A stretch of 64,000 bases of DNA, from assembly GCF_900166655.1 (NCBI RefSeq), contig NZ_FVZB01000007.1, positions 186,001 through 250,000 on the forward strand, written 5' to 3'. The notes under the pieces are model-generated. The model saw nothing but the letters and a program-made list of their open reading frames with translations. It had not been told where the DNA came from and searched no databases. This DNA is from Halobacillus hunanensis. Lineage in GTDB: Bacteria > Bacillota > Bacilli > Bacillales > Halobacillaceae. How positions within the stretch are numbered: the first letter of the stretch is position 1; each line of letters begins with the position of its first letter. A program made the position numbers and the translations under genes. Below, in pieces: positions 1-8,096 of the stretch.

Positions 1-1788
1 TCTACCATCACCCAGCAGCTGGCTAAGAATTTATTTCTGTCGAACGACAAATCTTGGATGCGAAAAACAAAAGAAGTGATGGCAGCTATTTATTTGGAAA
101 GAAATTATACAAAAGATAAAATCTTAGAGCTTTATTTGAATCGCATTTATTTTGGCAACGGTGCTTACGGAATCGAAGCCGCTTCGCAAACTTACTTTAA
201 TAAGTCGGCTTCAGAGTTGACGGTGGCTCAAGGTGCCTTGCTTGCCGCATTGCCAAAAGCCCCTAACAATTATTCACCGTTTGAAAACCCTGAACGGGCT
301 GAGGACCGGAGAAATATTGTGCTTTCCCGCATGGAGGCGCTTGGAATGCTCGAGGCTGAAAAAATGGTGAGCTTGCAAGGGTCCACCCTCGGGGTCGAAA
401 AACCAGAAGAAGATACGGAAACATGGTCAAACAGTTATGTGGATCTTGTGATCAAAGAGGCAGCGGAAGAGTACCACTTATCTCGAGAGGAATTGAAGCG
501 GGGAGGTTATCGTTTGGTTGTCAACATGAGCCCTGAAATTCAGGAAATCGCTGCTGCTGAAATGAAGCGTGGTGAGTTTGTTCAGGGTTCAAAAGGTAAG
601 GCGGAAGGTGCCTTTACATTAATGGAGAATGACAGCGGAGCCCTTGTGGCTGCAGTTGGCGGGCGTGACTTCACGCACGGGGATATAAATCGCGTCACTG
701 TGAAAAAACAGCCTGGGTCTGTCATCAAACCTCTCGCTGTGTATGGTCCAGCTTTAATGAGTCCTAAATATATTCCATATTCACTGCTTGTTGATGAAAA
801 ACGCTCTTATGGCGAGTACAGCCCGCGTAATTATGATGGAGAATATGCTGGACTCACATCGCTTTATCAAGCTCTCGTTGAATCTAAGAATGCTCCGGCC
901 GTTTGGCTGCTTGACCAGATGGGAATTTCTTATGCCAAAGAGTATTTGGAAGCACTAGGTTTGCCGACAGAAGATCAAGGACTAGCGATTGCCCTTGGCG
1001 GTTTATCAAGAGGGTATTCACCGTTGCAGTTGACGGAAGCTTATCGAAGTTTTGCTCGAAAAGGAAAGGTCACCAACGCCTATACGATTGAAAAAATTAT
1101 CAATCGGGACGGTGAAGTGATTCATCGACATGAGCAGGAAGAACGACAGGTTTTTGACAAACAAACAGCCTGGTATATGACGGAAATGCTTGTGACGACA
1201 GTGTCTGAAGGTACCGCAAAAGCAGGAAGCTATCCAAAGGCCTTAGCAGGGAAAACAGGCACCCAACAGCATCCGACCGTTGAGGGAAAGAATAAAGAGG
1301 TATGGTTTGCTGGTTATACCCCTGAATATACTGGCACACTATGGATGGGATACGACAAGTCAGGAAATGAGTATTATCTATCTGGCGGCAGCTCGTATCC
1401 GACCAAATTAATGAAGTCGATTTTAACCAAGGTCGATCGTAAACAAGATTTGGCTGATACTTTTGCGAAACCTGAAGGAATGAAACAGCTGCCAAAACCG
1501 ATCACGCTGCCCGTGCTGACAGATGTCGAAGGTTCGATCGGATTTGGCGGTATCGGCCTGATTCGCGGCACGCTGTCGTGGACACCTAGTAAAGATGAAA
1601 GAGTTGTATATCGGATTTATCAAGGAACAGGCGATGAGAAAACGTTAGTGGATCAAGTGACAGGGAAAGGTGAATACCACGTTGGAGTCCTGGACGTTTG
1701 GGATGAGCCGACATTTACCGTTGTTCCTTATGATCCGTTGACGGGCCTCGAAGGAGAACCTTCAAACCCCGTAACATTAGATTGGTAA
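1..1788 (+). CDS. pbpF: Class A penicillin-binding protein, 3' part (PbpF-like)
   Basis: This is a bifunctional peptidoglycan glycosyltransferase/transpeptidase; its 5' end lies before the window. The reading frame is open from base 1, where the glycosyltransferase motif STITQQLAKN is already visible, so the first ATG at 58 is internal. The remaining GT51 half is followed by the transpeptidase signatures SVIK (active-site Ser), SKN and KTGT. The last ~95 residues look like a small beta-sandwich (fibronectin III-like) appendage. Proteins of this type sit in the membrane and polymerise and cross-link glycan on the outer face. In B. subtilis pbpF lies directly before hemEHY, as here, which supports the symbol. 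The class A assignment is firm; the exact paralogue is inferred from synteny. Confidence 0.85.
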   Translation, partial: STITQQLAKNLFLSNDKSWMRKTKEVMAAIYLERNYTKDKILELYLNRIYFGNGAYGIEAASQTYFNKSASELTVAQGALLAALPKAPNNYSPFENPERAEDRRNIVLSRMEALGMLEAEKMVSLQGSTLGVEKPEEDTETWSNSYVDLVIKEAAEEYHLSREELKRGGYRLVVNMSPEIQEIAAAEMKRGEFVQGSKGKAEGAFTLMENDSGALVAAVGGRDFTHGDINRVTVKKQPGSVIKPLAVYGPALMSPKYIPYSLLVDEKRSYGEYSPRNYDGEYAGLTSLYQALVESKNAPAVWLLDQMGISYAKEYLEALGLPTEDQGLAIALGGLSRGYSPLQLTEAYRSFARKGKVTNAYTIEKIINRDGEVIHRHEQEERQVFDKQTAWYMTEMLVTTVSEGTAKAGSYPKALAGKTGTQQHPTVEGKNKEVWFAGYTPEYTGTLWMGYDKSGNEYYLSGGSSYPTKLMKSILTKVDRKQDLADTFAKPEGMKQLPKPITLPVLTDVEGSIGFGGIGLIRGTLSWTPSKDERVVYRIYQGTGDEKTLVDQVTGKGEYHVGVLDVWDEPTFTVVPYDPLTGLEGEPSNPVTLDW

Positions 1789-1827
1789 AAGCGTCCCGCA
1801 AAACGTACAAAATCGTGACAATAGGTT

Positions 1828-1872
1828 CGTTTTCCTATACACAAAGTCCATTAATCGGTATAGTGGAAAACG
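1828..1872 (+). other. Inverted repeat upstream of hemE
   Basis: The arms CGTTTTCCTATAC (1828-1840) and GTATAGTGGAAAACG (1858-1872) pair across a 17-nt loop with a two-base bulge. It lies between the pbpF stop and the hemE ribosome binding site. No T-run follows, so it is not a clear terminator. It may be a leader structure or an operator for the haem genes. Confidence 0.35.
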
Positions 1873-1941
1873 GATGAAGATGTCCGTGTGGAATGGAATG
1901 TTCAAAGGTTTTGAACACGCATTATAAAGGAGTTATAAATC

Positions 1942-2976
1942 ATGTCGAAAGAATTGAATGATACGATCTTAAAGGCTTTTAGAGGAGAGGAAACAGACTA
2001 CACTCCAGTTTGGTTTATGCGCCAGGCCGGACGGTCACAGCCAGAGTACCGTAAGTTAAAAGAGAAGTACTCTTTGTTTGAAATTACCCATCAGCCGGAG
2101 CTGTGTGCCTATGTCACACGCCTGCCTGTGGAGCAATATGGTGTCGATGCAGCTATCCTGTACAAAGATATCATGTCACCACTGCCGGCGATTGGGGTGG
2201 ATGTTGAAATTAAGAAGGGGATTGGACCTGTCATTCATAATCCCGTTAAGAATAAAGCGGATATTGCTAAGCTCGGGACGATCGAACCGGAAGTAGATGT
2301 ACCTTATGTACTCGATACAATCCGTCTTTTGACAAGAGAGCAGCTGAACGTTCCATTGATTGGATTCAGCGGGGCACCGTTTACACTGGCGAGCTATATG
2401 ATTGAGGGCGGGCCGTCTAAGAATTATAATAAAACTAAATCACTGATGTACAGTGATCCTGAAGCGTGGTTTATGCTGATGGACAAGCTGGCGGATATGA
2501 CAATTACGTACGTCCGTTCCCAAATCGCAGCGGGAGCACGTGCGATTCAAATTTTCGACTCATGGGTAGGTGCCTTGAATGAAACAGATTATCGGGCATT
2601 TATTAAGCCCGTGATGGAGCGGATTTTTAATGAATTGCAGCCTGAAGGTGTACCGCTCATTCTTTTTGGTGTCGGAGCAAGGCATTTAGCAGGGCAATGG
2701 GATGACCTGCCGATTGATGTATTAGGACTCGACTGGAGAATGTCGATTACAGAAGCACGAGAGATGGGCATTACAAAGCCGCTGCAAGGAAATTTGGATC
2801 CATCGATTTTACTGTCGGACTGGTCTGTTATTGAGGAACGAACGAAACAAATTCTTGATGAAGGACGTCAGCATCCTGCGCATATTTTTAACCTTGGACA
2901 CGGTGTCACGCCAGATATCAGTCCAGAAACGCTAAAACGGCTGACACATTTAATTCATGACTACTCCAAATTATAG
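1942..2976 (+). CDS. hemE: Uroporphyrinogen decarboxylase
   Basis: HemE removes four carboxyl groups from uroporphyrinogen III to give coproporphyrinogen III in the cytoplasm. The 344-residue length is normal for the family. The N-terminal signature [11 protein letters not shown] and the substrate-pocket motif [12 protein letters not shown] are present, as is the C-terminal NLGHGV motif. The ATG at 1942 is preceded by AAAGGAG at good spacing. It heads the tight hemE-hemH-hemY unit, with hemH starting 13 nt after its stop, so the three are probably co-transcribed. Confidence 0.97.
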   Translation: MSKELNDTILKAFRGEETDYTPVWFMRQAGRSQPEYRKLKEKYSLFEITHQPELCAYVTRLPVEQYGVDAAILYKDIMSPLPAIGVDVEIKKGIGPVIHNPVKNKADIAKLGTIEPEVDVPYVLDTIRLLTREQLNVPLIGFSGAPFTLASYMIEGGPSKNYNKTKSLMYSDPEAWFMLMDKLADMTITYVRSQIAAGARAIQIFDSWVGALNETDYRAFIKPVMERIFNELQPEGVPLILFGVGARHLAGQWDDLPIDVLGLDWRMSITEAREMGITKPLQGNLDPSILLSDWSVIEERTKQILDEGRQHPAHIFNLGHGVTPDISPETLKRLTHLIHDYSKL

Positions 2977-2989
2977 AGGTGAAGTACTG

Positions 2990-3925
2990 ATGGCAAAAAA
3001 ACAAATCGGCCTGCTCGTGATGGCCTACGGAACTCCCTATAAAGAAGAAGATTTAGAACGTTATTATACACACATTCGTCATGGCCGCACGCCTACACAA
3101 GAGATGCTGCAGGACTTGCGTGATCGATATGATGCAATTGGCGGAATTTCTCCCTTAGCGCGCATTACGCAAAATCAAGGTGAGGAATTGGCCAAAGCAT
3201 TAAATGAGCAGCAAGATGATGTGGAATTTACGTTATACTTAGGACTTAAGCATATTGAACCTTTTGTTGAAGATGCCGTAGCACAAATGGCAAAAGACGG
3301 TATTGAAGAAGCGGTGTCGCTCGTATTGGCCCCTCATTACTCCACGTTCAGTGTTAAATCTTACAATGGACGTGCAAAAGAAGAAGCAGAAAAGCATGGG
3401 ATCGCCATTCAATCAGTCGAAAGCTGGTATGATGCTCCTGGTTTTATCGACTACTGGAAAGAACAAATCCTTAAAGAATATGCCAAAATGGATGAAGCGG
3501 AGCAGTCGAAGGCCTGCTTAGTCGTATCTGCCCATAGTTTACCGGAAAAAATCTTGCAGGGCGGCGACCCTTATCCTGATCAGCTTCAGAAAACAGCCGA
3601 ACTGATTTCTGAAGCGTCTGGGATTACCCAGTATGAAATTGGCTGGCAAAGTGAAGGGAACACGCCGGATCCGTGGCTCGGACCTGATGTTCAGGATTTG
3701 ACGAGAGATCTGTATCATGAGAAAGGCTATAGGTCATTCGTCTACGCTCCGGTAGGCTTTGTGTCAGACCACCTGGAAGTTCTTTACGATAACGACTATG
3801 AATGTAAGGTCGTTTGTGAAGAGCTTGGTGCGAATTACTATCGTCCAGAAATGCCGAATACACATCCGGATTTTATCGGCACGTTAGCTGGTGTAGTACT
3901 GGATAAAGTCAACGAACGGGTGTAG
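2990..3925 (+). CDS. hemH: Ferrochelatase (coproporphyrin III ferrochelatase)
   Basis: HemH (CpfC) inserts Fe2+ into the porphyrin; in Firmicutes the substrate is coproporphyrin III. The start at 2990 is chosen because AGAGGTG lies just upstream and it gives the family N-terminus [16 protein letters not shown]; an ATG at 2957 in the same frame would overlap hemE without a ribosome binding site. The product has 311 residues, as in B. subtilis. The motif [10 protein letters not shown] contains the conserved metal-site histidine. It sits between hemE and hemY, with 3 nt to the next gene. Confidence 0.96.
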   Translation: MAKKQIGLLVMAYGTPYKEEDLERYYTHIRHGRTPTQEMLQDLRDRYDAIGGISPLARITQNQGEELAKALNEQQDDVEFTLYLGLKHIEPFVEDAVAQMAKDGIEEAVSLVLAPHYSTFSVKSYNGRAKEEAEKHGIAIQSVESWYDAPGFIDYWKEQILKEYAKMDEAEQSKACLVVSAHSLPEKILQGGDPYPDQLQKTAELISEASGITQYEIGWQSEGNTPDPWLGPDVQDLTRDLYHEKGYRSFVYAPVGFVSDHLEVLYDNDYECKVVCEELGANYYRPEMPNTHPDFIGTLAGVVLDKVNERV

Positions 3926-3928
3926 ACG

Positions 3929-5338
3929 ATGGCTGAATCTAACAAAGTAATTATAATAGGCGGCGGAATCTCCGGATTAACCGCTGCTTATTATTTACAA
4001 AAAGAAAAGCAGCAGCACGAGCTGCCATTGGATGTCCAACTGATCGAAGCTTCACGCCGCCTAGGCGGAAAGATAAACACCCTGAAACAAGATGGTTATA
4101 CCATTGAGCGCGGCCCAGACTCTTTTTTAGAACGAAAAAAGAGTGCCACACGATTGGCGAAAGAAGTAGGGCTTGAGGACAAGCTCGTTCCAAATGGAAC
4201 CGGTCAGTCATATATATTAGTCAACGAAAAGCTCCATAAAATGCCGCAAGGGGCTATCATGGGGATCCCGACAAGAATTCGTCCCTTTCTGTTTTCCGGG
4301 CTGTTCACGCCCGCCGGGAAAATCCGTGCGGCCTTTGATCTAGCTAAATCTAAACAGAAGGCGGGGGACGATCAATCGCTTGGTTTGTTTTTCAGAAGAA
4401 GATTAGGGAATCAAGTCGTTGAAAATCTTATCGAGCCGCTGTTATCCGGCATTTATGCCGGCGACATTGACGATTTAAGCTTGCAGGCAACTTTTCCACA
4501 CTTTTATGAACTGGAACAAGACTATGGCAGTCTTATTAAAGGCTTACGGAAAACGAGAACCCGGCCGCCTAAGAAAGCGAAAAAACCAAGCATGTTCCGG
4601 ACACTGCGCCACGGTCTCAGCTCGCTTGTTGATGCCACAGCTGACAACCTCGAGCCGGGGGCGATTCGTAAAGGGCTTCAAGTCGACCATATTGAGAAAA
4701 AACAAGATCATTATCACCTTCTGCTTAGTGATGGAACCGTAGAAAAATGTGATGCTGTAGTCATCGCCGCTCCATTTTTTGCGGCACAGCGCATGCTGTC
4801 TCAATATGCGTTTATGGATGCTTTCAAAGAAATGAAAGCAACATCTGTAGCCAATGTCGTGATGGCTTTTGATAAATCGGCCATAAAAAAAGACATTGAC
4901 GGAACCGGGTTTGTTGTTTCACGAAATAGCAAATTCAGAATTACGGCATGTACATGGACCCATAAAAAGTGGCCCCATACAACACCGGAAGGAAAAGTCA
5001 TGCTTCGCTGTTATCTAGGGAAGCCTGGCGATCAGGAAGTCGTGGACTTACCAGATGAAGAGATTGTTGCGATTGCCTTAAAAGACCTGAATCAAACGAT
5101 GAATATTACCGCTCAGCCTGACTTTTCTCTCGTAACTCGCTGGCATAACGCCATGCCGCAGTATTCCATTGGTCATAAGCAGCGCTTGCAGACCGTAGAG
5201 GACAATATGCGTCGTGAGCTTCCAGGTGTTTATTTGGCGGGGGGGTCCTATAAAGGAATTGGCTTGCCGGATTGTATCGATCAAGGTGAAGCTGCAGTCG
5301 ACCATGTTCTCCAATATTTGAATCTGACTTCGCGTTAG
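3929..5338 (+). CDS. hemY: Coproporphyrinogen III oxidase (HemY/CgoX)
   Basis: This FAD enzyme oxidises coproporphyrinogen III to coproporphyrin III in the coproporphyrin-dependent haem route of Gram-positive bacteria. The N-terminus carries the Rossmann dinucleotide motif IIIGGGISGLTAAYYL, and the C-terminal FAD motif GVYLAGGSYKGIGLPDCI is intact. The length, 469 residues, is normal. It is the last gene of the hem unit and is followed at once by a terminator. The paralogous name hemG is sometimes used; cgoX is the newer symbol. Confidence 0.95.
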   Translation: MAESNKVIIIGGGISGLTAAYYLQKEKQQHELPLDVQLIEASRRLGGKINTLKQDGYTIERGPDSFLERKKSATRLAKEVGLEDKLVPNGTGQSYILVNEKLHKMPQGAIMGIPTRIRPFLFSGLFTPAGKIRAAFDLAKSKQKAGDDQSLGLFFRRRLGNQVVENLIEPLLSGIYAGDIDDLSLQATFPHFYELEQDYGSLIKGLRKTRTRPPKKAKKPSMFRTLRHGLSSLVDATADNLEPGAIRKGLQVDHIEKKQDHYHLLLSDGTVEKCDAVVIAAPFFAAQRMLSQYAFMDAFKEMKATSVANVVMAFDKSAIKKDIDGTGFVVSRNSKFRITACTWTHKKWPHTTPEGKVMLRCYLGKPGDQEVVDLPDEEIVAIALKDLNQTMNITAQPDFSLVTRWHNAMPQYSIGHKQRLQTVEDNMRRELPGVYLAGGSYKGIGLPDCIDQGEAAVDHVLQYLNLTSR

Positions 5339-5344
5339 ACTAGG

Positions 5345-5372
5345 CGGCTGCAATCATGCAGCCGTTTTTTTG
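5345..5372 (+). terminator. Rho-independent terminator after hemY
   Basis: CGGCTGCA and TGCAGCCG form a perfect 8-bp stem with a 4-nt loop, followed by a run of seven T. It closes the hem transcription unit. Confidence 0.93.
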
Positions 5373-5413
5373 CTTGTGAAAAATTTTGCTAGGAACACAG
5401 CGGTTTCCGGAAT

Positions 5414-5518
5414 GATTGTTCGCTAACTTGGCAGGATTGTCCCGCAGCCAATAGCAATTGTTTCTTAACTCAATGGGATTGTTCCGGATCTCCTTAAGAT
5501 TGTTCTTTATCTAATGCA
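5414..5518 (+). repeat. 21-nt periodic degenerate array (array 1)
   Basis: Five consecutive 21-nt units begin at 5414, 5435, 5456, 5477 and 5498. Each starts with (G/A)ATTGT and several continue with TC then CTAACT-like sequence; the rest of the unit is variable. No ORF spans it without stops. It lies between the hemY terminator and the LacI-type gene. Its core resembles the minus-strand core of the arrays at 6651, 14282 and 27067. Confidence 0.7.
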
Positions 5519-5567
5519 GCAGATTTAATTCTTGCATCTTTTGGAATGTATTAGTATCCTTTTGTTA

Positions 5568-5581
5568 TGTAAGCGATTTCA
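5568..5581 (+). promoter_or_regulatory. cre-like / LacI-family operator before the LacI-type gene
   Basis: TGTAAGCGATTTCA matches the Bacillus catabolite-responsive element consensus TGNAANCGNWNNCA at every defined position. It ends 26 nt before the start codon of the LacI-family gene at 5608. It could bind CcpA or serve autoregulation by the encoded protein. Confidence 0.6.
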
Positions 5582-5607
5582 GAATAGAAACTTGCAGGAG
5601 GAATAGT

Positions 5608-6633
5608 ATGGCTACGATTGAAGATGTAGCAAAGTTAGCGGGTTTATCAAGAACTACAGTATCCCGTGTGATTAATGATCAACCGTACGTTACAGATGAC
5701 AAAAAGCAGCGAATCATAGATGCTATGAAAAGTTTAGGATATGTCCCCAATTCATCAGCAAGGAGGTTGCGAAGGCGGTGCACGGAAACGATTGCTGTCC
5801 TGCTTCCGCGAATTACGAATCCATTTTTCGGGAAACTGATTGAATCCATGGAAAAAGAGGCGTCCAGGAACGGTTATCAGGTGATTGTCTGTCAAACACA
5901 TGATGATAAACAAAAGGAACTTGATTATTTGCAGTTACTTAAAACGAAACAAGTTGACGGTGTGGTTATGGCTTCGCTGATTAACGATTGGCAGGACATC
6001 GAACCCTACCTCGCTTCAGGCCCCATTGTTCTGTGTAATGAATACAGGCCGGCCCATGGAGTATCAATGATTCATATTGATCATAAACAAGCCGCTTATG
6101 AATCAACATCTCACCTTATTCGTGAGGGATGCGAACATCTCGCTTACGTAACAGGCGGCCATGACACTTTCATAGCTTCAGAGCGGAAAGCAGGCTTTCT
6201 AGCAGCACTGGCTGAAAATGATCTTGAGTTTGATCCAAAGATGGAGGTGGACTGGGCTCTGGATGTTGGCGATGGGCAGAAAGTTTTCCAATACTTAATA
6301 GAACATCATCCGCATGTGGATGGCGTGTTTACTGGATCGGATGAAGTAGCGGCTGGGATTGTTTATGCTGCCGGTCAGTCTCGGTGGAGCATCCCAGAAG
6401 ATCTCGCCGTTATCGGCTTTGATAATCAGATGCTTTCCTTGCTTATGGTTCCTGCCATAACAACGATTGAACAACCTGTCGAGGACATGGCAGCCAAAAC
6501 AATTGAAGTATTAGTCGCTAAAATGAATGACAAAGGCCCTGCTCAGGAGCGTCGTTTTGTTTATCCACACGAATTAATTGTCAGGTCGTCTACAAATCGA
6601 AAACAAATGGTTTCTCAATCCGCACCTTTATAA
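5608..6633 (+). CDS. LacI/GalR-family transcriptional regulator
   Basis: A 341-residue repressor-type protein. The first ~55 residues form the LacI helix-turn-helix (IEDVAKLAGLSRTTVSRVI), with the hinge helix motif SSARRLRR. The rest is a periplasmic-binding-protein-like effector domain with the usual GVFTGSDEVAAG and VIGFDNQ segments. AGGAGG precedes the ATG. A cre-like palindrome sits just upstream, consistent with autoregulation or CcpA control. No sugar-uptake or catabolic genes adjoin it, so the effector and regulon cannot be told from context; B. subtilis relatives include CcpA and DegA. Confidence 0.88.
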   Translation: MATIEDVAKLAGLSRTTVSRVINDQPYVTDDKKQRIIDAMKSLGYVPNSSARRLRRRCTETIAVLLPRITNPFFGKLIESMEKEASRNGYQVIVCQTHDDKQKELDYLQLLKTKQVDGVVMASLINDWQDIEPYLASGPIVLCNEYRPAHGVSMIHIDHKQAAYESTSHLIREGCEHLAYVTGGHDTFIASERKAGFLAALAENDLEFDPKMEVDWALDVGDGQKVFQYLIEHHPHVDGVFTGSDEVAAGIVYAAGQSRWSIPEDLAVIGFDNQMLSLLMVPAITTIEQPVEDMAAKTIEVLVAKMNDKGPAQERRFVYPHELIVRSSTNRKQMVSQSAPL

Positions 6634-6650
6634 GCGTGCGGATTTATTAA

Positions 6651-6797
6651 TGTTAGAATCAATTTGTTTTTGGGAAGAATAAGGAGAGGTTAGGTCCGAA
6701 TCTTTATGGTTATGGGTAGAATATTTTTGAATATGGGGAGAATCAATCTGACTTTGGGTAGAATCACACTGAGTTGGGTCCGAAGCATGGATAGGGT
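6651..6797 (-). repeat. 21-nt periodic degenerate array (array 2)
   Basis: Seven consecutive units begin at 6651, 6672, 6693, 6714, 6735, 6756 and 6777. The plus-strand core is GGGTAGAATC or GGTCCGAATC; on the minus strand it reads GATTCTACCC. Spacing is exactly 21 nt throughout although sequence between cores drifts. A 63-codon minus-strand ORF across it translates as seven-residue repeats, but related arrays contain stops in that frame, so I treat it as non-coding. Confidence 0.72.
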
Positions 6798-6819
6798 AAT
6801 TGACTAGCTCGGAGTTCAA

Positions 6820-6973
6820 GGAAGTTCTGGGAAAAACCGGGAACAGAGGAAGTTCGGTTAAGACCGGTTACAAAGGAAGTTCGGCTAAAACCGAAACGTC
6901 CTGTTTCAACGCCGAACGACCCTACGTCGTGTAGGGCCTGTGCCAACGTCGAACTACCCCACATCCTGTGGGG
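6820..6973 (+). repeat. Composite AGTTCGG / 37-nt hairpin repeat, copy A
   Basis: The 5' half has three units starting GGAAGTTC at 6820, 6848 and 6875. The 3' half has two tandem 37-nt units (6900-6936, 6937-6973) that share CCTGT..CAACG.CGAAC and each end in a hairpin: CCCTAC/GTAGGG in one and CCCCAC/GTGGGG in the other. The T-A to C-G pair swap is a compensatory change. A second copy lies at 57193-57381. It fills the space between array 2 and yhfH; the last hairpin is followed by eight A residues, so on the minus strand it could also act as a terminator for yhfH. Confidence 0.8.
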
Positions 6974-7047
6974 CAAAAAAAATAGCAGCTTAGGCAGCTG
7001 CTCAGATAGAGGATGTTCCAATTGTATAATTTTGTGGAATAGGACCT

Positions 7048-7176
7048 TTAACGAGCAGGGGAATTACATTCATCGCATAAATTACTGTAGCAGTCTGCTT
7101 GCTCCTGAATGACATTGCCACAGCTTGAACATTGCTTCTTTGGAAGATTACGAAAGAACTCGATAACATTCATCAT
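7048..7176 (-). CDS. yhfH: YhfH-like small zinc-ribbon protein
   Basis: A 42-residue protein too short for most gene finders. It begins MMNVIEFFRNLPKKQCSSCG and ends with CYSNLCDEC, giving four cysteine-bearing knuckle positions typical of a small zinc ribbon. A strong ribosome binding site (GGAGGCGA on the minus strand) precedes the start. B. subtilis YhfH has the same size and layout and lies beside yhfI, exactly as here, where the next gene is divergent. Its function is unknown. Confidence 0.88.
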   Translation of the reverse strand: MMNVIEFFRNLPKKQCSSCGNVIQEQADCYSNLCDECNSPAR

Positions 7177-7292
7177 GATAGATCGCCTCCAAATGTTTAT
7201 TGTGAATTTATTGTATTATAACAATATGCAAAAATCAATAGGCTGTTATAAGACAAATGAAAAATAGTCAAAAAGTTGGAAGGAGTGGGAAA

Positions 7293-8039
7293 ATGAAAGT
7301 AACAGTGATCGGATATTGGGGTGGATATCCTGCATCAGGCAGTGCTACATCCAGTTATTTGGTTGAAAAGGATGGATACTCATTATTAGTGGATTGTGGA
7401 AGCGGTGCTTTGTCAAGGCTGCAGCCTTTTAAAGAAATTATGGACTTGGATGCGGTGATTCTATCCCATTACCACCAGGATCATATCGCGGATATAGGGG
7501 TGCTGCAGTACGCTTGGCTCGTGCAAAATATGATCAATGAGACAGAGCGGGTTCTGCCTATTTACGGTCATAAAAAAGATGAGGCAGCATTTGGTGAACT
7601 TGCACATCAGTACACACGCGGCGTGGCTTACAATCCGGAGGAAACCCTTTATCTGGGGCCATTTTCGATTGAATTTAATAAAACGAGCCATCCTGTTCCT
7701 TGTTATGGAATGAAGATCTGTGATAGTACAGAAACGGTTGTGTACACAGCTGATTCAAGCTACAACGAAGGTTGGTCCGCATTTGCCAGCGGAGCGGATT
7801 TGCTGATCACGGATACAAATTTTTATAAAGGAATGGACGGGAGTGGTCCAGGTCATATGACAAGCGAGGAAGCTGCCACAATAGCCAGGGATGCCAGTGT
7901 GGAAGCTCTTTGGTTGAGTCATTTGCCGCATTTTGGTCAGCACACGCGGCTGAAACAAGAGGCGGAGGACGTTTTTCAAGGATCGATTCAATTAGCAAAA
8001 GAGGGATTAACATGGGACAAGGATCTTAATAAATTGTGA
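7293..8039 (+). CDS. yhfI: Metallo-beta-lactamase-fold hydrolase (YhfI-like)
   Basis: A 248-residue cytoplasmic metallo-hydrolase of the RNase Z-like branch. The metal-binding signature is SHYHQDH, with further ligands in the SHP and TDTNF-region motifs and a C-terminal LSHLPH. The start at 7293 is preferred because GGAAGGAG lies 8 nt upstream; an in-frame ATG at 7257 lacks a ribosome binding site. It sits between yhfH and lplJ as in B. subtilis. The physiological substrate is not known. Confidence 0.88.
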   Translation: MKVTVIGYWGGYPASGSATSSYLVEKDGYSLLVDCGSGALSRLQPFKEIMDLDAVILSHYHQDHIADIGVLQYAWLVQNMINETERVLPIYGHKKDEAAFGELAHQYTRGVAYNPEETLYLGPFSIEFNKTSHPVPCYGMKICDSTETVVYTADSSYNEGWSAFASGADLLITDTNFYKGMDGSGPGHMTSEEAATIARDASVEALWLSHLPHFGQHTRLKQEAEDVFQGSIQLAKEGLTWDKDLNKL

Positions 8040-8096
8040 AATCGTGTCGAATCTCGTACAATAGAAAGTGGGTATAAAGCAGGAAAGGATGATTGG

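Noticed and set aside
6628-6819. Minus-strand ORF of 63 codons with seven-residue repeats (DSTQSQI, DSPHIQK and so on)
   Set aside because: It coincides with the 21-nt array; related arrays have stops in the same frame and there is no ribosome binding site.
6900-6973. CRISPR-like direct repeats
   Set aside because: The 37-nt units are contiguous with no unique spacers, and there are no cas genes in the window.
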